Origin: Streptosporangium sp. NBC_01495
Lineage (GTDB): Bacteria > Actinomycetota > Actinomycetes > Streptosporangiales > Streptosporangiaceae
Direction of reading: 5' to 3'
Assembly (NCBI RefSeq): GCF_036250735.1
Contig: NZ_CP109430.1
Location: 8,990,001-9,054,000, forward strand
Length of the DNA stretch: 64,000 bases
The notes under the pieces are model-generated. The model ran no database searches. It had not been told where the DNA came from and saw only the letters and a program-made list of their open reading frames with translations. Made by a program: the position numbers and the translations under genes. Shown one piece after another: positions 59,178 to 64,000 of the stretch; within the stretch, counting starts at the first letter, position 1; every line of letters starts with the position of its first letter.

Positions 59178-60671
59178 GCAGGGCCCCGGCGTTGATTCGT
59201 TAAGTCTGCTTTCCGTTGGTTGATCCGATGTTGTGGACGGCGAAGGCGTCGTGATGGTCGAGGAGATCGCGGCGCGCGTGGGCGATGTTGGCGCGACCTG
59301 CCAGTCGGGCGGTGCTGATCGCCAGGTTTCTGAAGCCGGCCAGGGCTCTGGGCGCGGTCCCTGTCCTGACCTGGGAGTGATCCTCGCGGAATGTCACGTC
59401 GCGGACCCAGTTGAGCCGGTTTTCCACTCCCCAGTGCGCGCGTTCGTAGTGGTTGAGATGAGCGGGTCCGGCCGCTTCGGCGGGCAGGCTGGTGATGCCG
59501 TACACGATTTCCTTGCTGGTCCACACTCCGTCCAGGCCGCCGAGGTCGCGGCGGAGACGGAAGGCTTGCCGGGCGCCGGGAAACAGGGAGTCATCGGCGG
59601 GGGCGGTGCGGATGGTGCGGCGTTCGGTGCGGCCGTGCCCGTGATCGTCGTCGATGGAGGTGGTGTCGGTCCAGTCGGCATCCGGGCCGGTCAGCAGGGC
59701 TTGGGCGGCAGCGCGGGCCAGCGGCTGGTTACCTTTCAAGATGAGGATGTAGTGGGCGCCCAGCTGCTGGGTGATCAGGCGGGCGGTGGCCTTGGTGGTG
59801 TGCAGCGCGTCCAGGGTCAACACCATCCCGGCCACCTCCAGCCGCGGCAGCAGGGCTCGGGCGGCCGGCCCTTCACCCCGCTTGCCGGCGACCTGGCACT
59901 GGCCCAGGATCACGCCGTGTTCGTGGCTGATCGCCCCGACCAGGAAGACCCGGCCGCCATCGATCGTCCGGGCGCCGCGCAGCGCCTTGCCATCGAGAGC
60001 GGCGCCGGGCAGCAGCCCGTCCAGGGCGGGATGCGTGCGCTGCCGCTGAGTTGCGCGCCGCTGTTCTCGCTCGACGGGCCCAGGGGCGTGGGGTATCTGC
60101 GGCCTGGGTGCCTGCCGGCGGACCACGTCGGCCACATAGCCGCTGATCGCCGCGTCCAGCGCGTCGGCGTCCAGGTCGGCCAGGACGCGGCGGAAGGTCT
60201 TCTCGCTGGGCACAACGAACAGGCCGGTGAACGGATCGAGGTAGGCGCCCAGCCGCTCCAGCACGGCTGGCGAGGTGCGGGCGGCCCACTGCCGGATCGC
60301 CGCGATGCTGTCGCTGCCGACCACGAGCGTCGCGCATGCGGTCAACGTCAAGATGACCACCAGCGGATGCCGCAAGCCGCAGCCCGAGCGGCGATCGGGC
60401 ACGGCCGCCAACCGGCGCATCAACGCCGATTCCACCATGACCGGATCAGCCGTCAGCTCGGCTTCCCACAACGCCAGGTCAGCGAGCTGGTCAAGAGCAG
60501 GGACGAGAGGAGAGCCGGTCAGGGAAGATGGGGACACGAGCGCGACTCCTGCGACGATCTTCGGATTCGAGACCTGAAAGATCAGCAGAAGTCGCGCTCT
60601 TTCGTACTCCATCTGGCCAAACGCTCAACGTCGCCATACCGCATCAGAACCTGGGAACGCCGGGGCCCTGC
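59178..60671. mobile_element. ISAs1-family insertion sequence with 15-bp terminal inverted repeats
   Basis: Ends are CAGGGCCCCGGCGTT at 59179-59193 and its exact reverse complement at 60656-60670; one further G/C pair extends them. Within is a single transposase gene. No target-site duplication is visible in the flanks (about 8-10 bp expected for ISAs1), so one flank may have changed by deletion. Length about 1.49 kb. Confidence 0.85.
59200..60612 (-). CDS. ISAs1-family transposase
   Basis: The 470-residue product has the DDE catalytic residues in LDGKALRGA (D), VLTLDALHT (D) and WVRDVTFREDHSQVR with ENRLN before it (E), and the HWGVENRLNWV block, all diagnostic of the ISAs1 family. The N-terminus from ATG 60612 is longer than usual by 20 or so residues, so a start such as 60545 is possible. 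Coding is intact with no frameshift. It moves its own element, here bounded by perfect inverted repeats. Confidence 0.88.
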   Translation of the reverse strand: MEYERARLLLIFQVSNPKIVAGVALVSPSSLTGSPLVPALDQLADLALWEAELTADPVMVESALMRRLAAVPDRRSGCGLRHPLVVILTLTACATLVVGSDSIAAIRQWAARTSPAVLERLGAYLDPFTGLFVVPSEKTFRRVLADLDADALDAAISGYVADVVRRQAPRPQIPHAPGPVEREQRRATQRQRTHPALDGLLPGAALDGKALRGARTIDGGRVFLVGAISHEHGVILGQCQVAGKRGEGPAARALLPRLEVAGMVLTLDALHTTKATARLITQQLGAHYILILKGNQPLARAAAQALLTGPDADWTDTTSIDDDHGHGRTERRTIRTAPADDSLFPGARQAFRLRRDLGGLDGVWTSKEIVYGITSLPAEAAGPAHLNHYERAHWGVENRLNWVRDVTFREDHSQVRTGTAPRALAGFRNLAISTARLAGRANIAHARRDLLDHHDAFAVHNIGSTNGKQT

Positions 60672-61010
60672 CTATAGGGGTGAGCACGCACAACAATGTG
60701 AGCAGGACATTCACCGAAGGTGGGGGTATGCACTATCGCTTTGACTAGGTCAGCCCCCGGGGTGCCTTCTCCGATCACATACGGGTCTGGAATAGTCAGA
60801 GTTAGTGATAGCAACAACAAGAACCCCTGATTGGGGGCGGTGTCCGCTCCGTAACCAGGGGTGGAAAAGCTACTGGTTCCCGTACACGAGGACTAATTAA
60901 AAAGTGCCGTTGCCAGCAAGAGCCCGCTAATCGTGGATCTGTAAACGAAAACCCCGGTAACATCAGTCACCGGGGCTCGCTACTGGTTCAGCTACAAGTT
61001 CCGCGACCTG
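60672..61010. other. Spacer between IS element and DUF397 gene
   Basis: No gene is supported. It holds the terminator of the DUF397 gene (60952-60975) and AT-richer sequence, including a GACTAATTAAAAAG tract, unlike neighbouring genes. Confidence 0.5.
60952..60975 (-). terminator. DUF397 gene terminator
   Basis: CCCCGGT pairs with ACCGGGG around a 10-nt loop; on the minus strand it is followed by GGGGTTTTCGTTT, a clear intrinsic terminator after the DUF397 stop at 61011. Confidence 0.7.
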
Positions 61011-61214
61011 TCACCCGAACTCGTCGGCCCTGACGCCACCGAGGAACGCGCCCCACTCCTTCGGAGTGAAGACGAGCGCCGGGCCGGTTGGGTGCTTGCT
61101 GTCACGGACGGCGACGATGCCGGAGAGGTTGGTGGCGACTTCCACGCACTGTCCGTTGTCGCCACTGACGCTGGACTTGCGCCATTCCGCTTCATTGAGG
61201 TTCAACTGGTCCAT
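61011..61214 (-). CDS. DUF397 protein
   Basis: This 67-residue protein is a standard DUF397 (PF04149) member: EWRKSSVSGDNGQCVEVA, then AVRDSKHPTGPALVFTPKEWGAFL. These small proteins work, probably as antitoxin or signalling modulators, beside XRE/DUF5753 regulators in actinomycete development; the partner is the gene immediately upstream (13-bp overlap). The exact role here is inferred from neighbourhood. Confidence 0.92.
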   Translation of the reverse strand: MDQLNLNEAEWRKSSVSGDNGQCVEVATNLSGIVAVRDSKHPTGPALVFTPKEWGAFLGGVRADEFG

Positions 61215-62017
61215 TGCCTTATCGCATCCTCTATTATCTGTTGTGTTACGTTTTTCGACTGCGCGTCCGCTCTGATGGTGTCATACCTCTGCTTGAGGCG
61301 CGCGACCGCTTCGTGGTCGCCGGTGACTTGTCCAGACAGCACCGAGTCGGCTGAGACGACCTCGGAACCGTCGCGCAGGCGCGCCAACGCGAACGCGCTC
61401 ATCATGCCAGCTACGGAACCCGCAGCGGTAGGCACCAGCTGAACAGTGATCCGTGGATGCTGCGACAGTTCCAGCAGGTAGCGGAGTTGCCTGGCCAGGA
61501 CTTCGCGCCCGCCAATGGGGCGGTGCAGCACCCCCTCGTCGATGAGCCCGAGAAAGGTCGGCGGGTGCGGGCTGTCAAAAATCGTGATGCGGCGGGTCCG
61601 GGCTTGTACGCGCTCTTCCACGCGGTCGGCGGAGGCGGTCGCGGCGAAGATCGCACGGGCGTAGTCGGCGTTTTGCAGCAGTCCAGGAATGAGCAGCGGA
61701 TCCCAGGATTGCAGGATGACAGCTCGTGGTTCGATCTCCTCAACCCATCGAGCGAACCAGCCGAGTGTGGGGGATTGGGATATTCGCGTGAAGAGGGCGA
61801 CAAAATGTCCGTCAAGGTCGAAAGCTTTGTCTGCTTCTTGAGCGAAGTCGGATGTGGGGGGTCGGCGACCTGTCTCGATGTGGCTGATGAGCGATTCGTG
61901 GCAGCGTATGCGTGCTGCGAGCGCGGCCTGCGTCATCCTGGCGGCTTTGCGGTGTTCGGCGAGATCTGAGGCGAAGCGTGCCCGGGGCGACAGCTGGTCA
62001 CCAGGGTTAGTCACCAT
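61202..62017 (-). CDS. XRE-family regulator with DUF5753 domain
   Basis: The 271-residue product begins with a helix-turn-helix (ASDLAEHRKAARMTQAALAARIRCHESLISHIETGRR, shown here in part, about residues 17-60) followed by the DUF5753 effector domain with ILQSWDPLLIPGLLQNADYARA and LEVLARQLRYLLEL. It is the WhiJ-like class of regulators that act with DUF397 partners. It overlaps DUF397 by 13 bp. A divergent ATPase gene lies 227 bp upstream. Confidence 0.92.
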   Translation of the reverse strand: MVTNPGDQLSPRARFASDLAEHRKAARMTQAALAARIRCHESLISHIETGRRPPTSDFAQEADKAFDLDGHFVALFTRISQSPTLGWFARWVEEIEPRAVILQSWDPLLIPGLLQNADYARAIFAATASADRVEERVQARTRRITIFDSPHPPTFLGLIDEGVLHRPIGGREVLARQLRYLLELSQHPRITVQLVPTAAGSVAGMMSAFALARLRDGSEVVSADSVLSGQVTGDHEAVARLKQRYDTIRADAQSKNVTQQIIEDAIRQWTS

Positions 62018-62243
62018 GCCGTCTCCATGGTTGTGAGCAGGAGAAACTGTTGCTGGCGACTGTACAGCGACGACTAAACGACAAGCAATACAAGGGGGCT
62101 GTATTTCTTTGTCGTGCAGGTTTCGCGTGATTGACGTACCGATCGATTATGTGAGTGTCCATGCTGGGAACCGACGCAGCGAAAAACGACAGCAGGTCTG
62201 TCTCGGGGAAAATGGGCAGTAACTCGGATAAGTCGGTGATTTC

Positions 62244-62717
62244 GTGCCAGCAGATACCATACTCACGCAGATGCCCAAGATAGCCATGTGGCAAGACACC
62301 ACGCTGCGGCGCAGCGACAAGGCACCATGGCAGGCACGGCTGGCGATCGAGTTATGGCTACCGGATGATCACCTGTCGGTTCGATTCAACGCTCAGCTGG
62401 TCGTATCCGAGCTGGTGACCAACGTCATCCGCCACGTGCCAGCGGGCCCGCAACGCGACTGGGTCAAGGTGGGGCTCGGCTTCGGGAACGGCTTCGTTCG
62501 CCTGACGGTGATCGATCCGGGCACATCGACGCCAGAGCCGCGCTTCGTTCCTCTTCGGGAGGGCTCCATGGAGCAATCGGGGCGTGGCCTTGGCCTGGTG
62601 TCGGTGTTGTCGGTTCGCTGCGGCACAAACCTCCTGCTGTGCGGTCATCGCGTCGTGTGGGCCGATCTGGCGAAGGCTGATGCCCTGCCAGGCGACGCTG
62701 AAGGGTTGTCGGCGTGA
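62244..62717 (+). CDS. RsbW-like ATP-binding protein (HATPase_c_2)
   Basis: The 157-residue product has the GHKL ATPase motifs VVSELVTNVIRH (N box), VIDPGTS (G1 box) and GRGLGLVSVL (G2), typical of small anti-sigma or serine-kinase-like proteins of actinomycetes. They often sit beside XRE-DUF5753/DUF397 pairs (AbaA-like cluster). GTG 62244 is the first start; an ATG at 62271 is also possible. It is divergent from the XRE regulator and followed by a kinase-like gene. Confidence 0.8.
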   Translation: MPADTILTQMPKIAMWQDTTLRRSDKAPWQARLAIELWLPDDHLSVRFNAQLVVSELVTNVIRHVPAGPQRDWVKVGLGFGNGFVRLTVIDPGTSTPEPRFVPLREGSMEQSGRGLGLVSVLSVRCGTNLLLCGHRVVWADLAKADALPGDAEGLSA

Positions 62718-62757
62718 TGAGCCCGCGGCAGGGGCCACGGGCCCAGAGGAGGTATTC

Positions 62758-63945
62758 GTGAGCACATCAGACGCTGTACCGCGTGCCGGGGAGGTTTTCG
62801 AGTACGCCCAGCGGGAGATCCACCGGGCCGCCACCGATCTGTGGCCGGGCACGGTGGTGCGGCTGGATGAGCACGTGCCGTCCGTCACCGGCTATGTCCT
62901 GCGGGTGAGTGTCGGTGATCGGGTGCTGTTCGCGAAGTACTCCTTCCTTGGCGTGTCCCTGGTGTCGCTGCTTCGTGGCGTCTACGGCGGCTGGCCGCAG
63001 GTTCAGCAGGCACAGGCCTCCTACGTGCTTCAGGCAGACTCGCTGCCGGCCAGGGAGACGGCCCAGCTGCGCTTCCTCGGCGAGCTGGGACGGCCGAAGG
63101 TGTGCGTGGTGGCCGGGATGGGGCGGGGGGTGATGTTCACCGAACCCGTGGGCGGCCCGACTCTGGCCGGTCTGCTGCTGGCCTGCTCGCACGACACGGC
63201 CGAACTCATGGAATCGGCCTACGGCGAGCTGGGCGGGCTCCACCGGCATCACTCCACGCGTAGCCTCAGCCCGTACGGGGTGATCAGGGAGCGCAGCATC
63301 CCGGGCACGTTCCGGCGGAAGTTCGGCGGGACCGTCGGCGCGAGATACGTGAACGAACTCCGCGCGCGGCCGGGCAGTCCGGCCGGTCATGAACTCGCGT
63401 TCGTGCTGGGCCAGGTGGTGGCCCGGCTCCAGAGGCGGGCGGCCCTGCCTCAGACCGGGGAGCGAAGTGTCTTGGTCTATGGGGAGCTGAAGCCCGAGCA
63501 TGTCCTGTTCCCCGATGGTCCGGGCGCCAGGCCGGTGTTCATCGATCCGGGCCTGCTGCGGGCCAGAGCCGCCGTCGATACTGCGAAGCTAATTAGCCGT
63601 ACGGTTCTGCTGCTGGCCGCCTACCGGCCGGGGCATGAGGCGGCACGGCAGGTGAGCGAGGGCCTGGCCGCGTTCGCCGACACGCAGATGCGTTCCCTGC
63701 CGGGCGCGGAGACCAGAGAGTGGCTGCACGAGCTGGTAGTGCTGTGGCTGATGGACACCGTCAACATCCTGATTACCTACCTGGCCGCCCCTTCCGGGTT
63801 GCCGCTCCCCGTTCAGGGCCAGGAACTGGTACGGCGAGCTGCCGTCGTGCTCGCCATGGTCGACGCGGTGAGCCTCCGCCTGGCCACAGACCCCCAAAGG
63901 GCGTGGGATGACGCTCTCGGCTTAGCTCAGGAGATGGGACGGTGA
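62758..63945 (+). CDS. Phosphotransferase-like (APH/kinase-fold) protein
   Basis: This 395-residue product has a two-lobe kinase-like layout. The N-lobe lysine is in VLFAKYS (about residue 60). The C-lobe carries VYGELKPEHVL, comparable with HxDxxxxN catalytic loop of aminoglycoside and choline kinases, and FIDPGLL, comparable with the magnesium-binding IDW/DxG. The aspartate of the first loop is glutamate here and the histidine is tyrosine, so catalysis may be altered. GTG 62758 follows GAGGAGG. It overlaps the next gene (GTGA). Substrate unknown. Confidence 0.6.
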   Translation: MSTSDAVPRAGEVFEYAQREIHRAATDLWPGTVVRLDEHVPSVTGYVLRVSVGDRVLFAKYSFLGVSLVSLLRGVYGGWPQVQQAQASYVLQADSLPARETAQLRFLGELGRPKVCVVAGMGRGVMFTEPVGGPTLAGLLLACSHDTAELMESAYGELGGLHRHHSTRSLSPYGVIRERSIPGTFRRKFGGTVGARYVNELRARPGSPAGHELAFVLGQVVARLQRRAALPQTGERSVLVYGELKPEHVLFPDGPGARPVFIDPGLLRARAAVDTAKLISRTVLLLAAYRPGHEAARQVSEGLAAFADTQMRSLPGAETREWLHELVVLWLMDTVNILITYLAAPSGLPLPVQGQELVRRAAVVLAMVDAVSLRLATDPQRAWDDALGLAQEMGR

Positions 63946-64000
63946 GGCCGGCCGCCATCCCAGTGGACGCCATCGGGGTGATCGGGGCCGGTGCGGTCGG
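63942..64000 (+). CDS. Rossmann-fold dehydrogenase, 5' start only
   Basis: GTG 63942 overlaps the stop of the kinase-like gene by GTGA and opens a frame beginning with VRPAAIPVDAIGVIGAGAVG, a nucleotide-binding GxGxxG loop. Only 19 codons are in the window. The loop matches malate/lactate dehydrogenase-like or NAD-binding dehydrogenase families; its identity beyond that cannot be judged. Confidence 0.6.
   Translation, partial: MRPAAIPVDAIGVIGAGAV

Overview
The window is high-GC actinobacterial chromosome. Several genes point that way: a GlnR-type nitrogen regulator, a mycothiol acetyltransferase (MshD), a DUF397/XRE-DUF5753/ATPase regulator cluster, many TetR regulators, and frequent GTG/TTG starts and 4-bp ATGA/GTGA overlaps. 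The gene repertoire fits Streptosporangium/Nonomuraea-like or Streptomyces-like actinomycetes; the genus is not settled by sequence alone. From memory, two blocks (nur-ygfZ-dtd, and cysA/DUF1416 ... glnR ... 5'-nucleotidase-mshD-pitH) follow an order also seen in Streptomyces, so this looks like conserved core with accessory insertions.

Layout. 1-5.3 kb: partial zinc metallopeptidase, DUF2207 membrane protein, asparaginase II, D-aminoacyl-tRNA deacylase, YgfZ. 5.4-10.8 kb: a two-gene RNA-repair module, an RNA ligase fused to a polynucleotide kinase followed by a 1154-residue protein joining MJ1316, EEP phosphatase, 2H phosphoesterase and poly(A)-polymerase-like domains. 11-30 kb: Nur-like Fur regulator, then accessory cassettes: TetR-amidohydrolase-acyl-CoA ligase; TetR/CPBP protease; a secreted glycosidase beside truncated epimerase and integrase remnants; a beta-propeller-like exported protein; a short leader ORF with a folded RNA; TetR/DHA2 efflux pump/FMN reductase; a hydroxyacid dehydrogenase; an ABC exporter with a zinc-finger TetR. 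30-33.5 kb: DUF2470, nitrobindin, DsrE, and the GatD/MurT lipid II amidation pair.

33.8-44 kb holds the least explained block: a HerA/VirB4-like ATPase, a two-TM protein that resembles an ATPase with ruined P-loop, three membrane-anchored exoproteins in a tight operon, and a polytopic membrane protein. 44.4-49 kb: thiol/sulfur genes (DUF1416, rhodanese, DUF4395, thioredoxin-like), ECF sigma/anti-sigma, LmeA-like, MoaD-like. 49.5-58.4 kb: glnR, a NarL-type two-component system, secreted 5'-nucleotidase, mshD, pitH/phoU-like phosphate uptake and dcd. 58.5-64 kb: tRNA-Gly(CCC), a small membrane protein, a complete ISAs1 element, the DUF397/XRE/ATPase module, a kinase-like protein and the start of a Rossmann dehydrogenase.

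A recurring feature is short tandem repetition, both in noncoding spacers (17-, 18-, 26- and 51-bp units) and in coding linkers (an 18-bp unit repeated seven times in one protein; several low-complexity inserts in the RNA-repair proteins).
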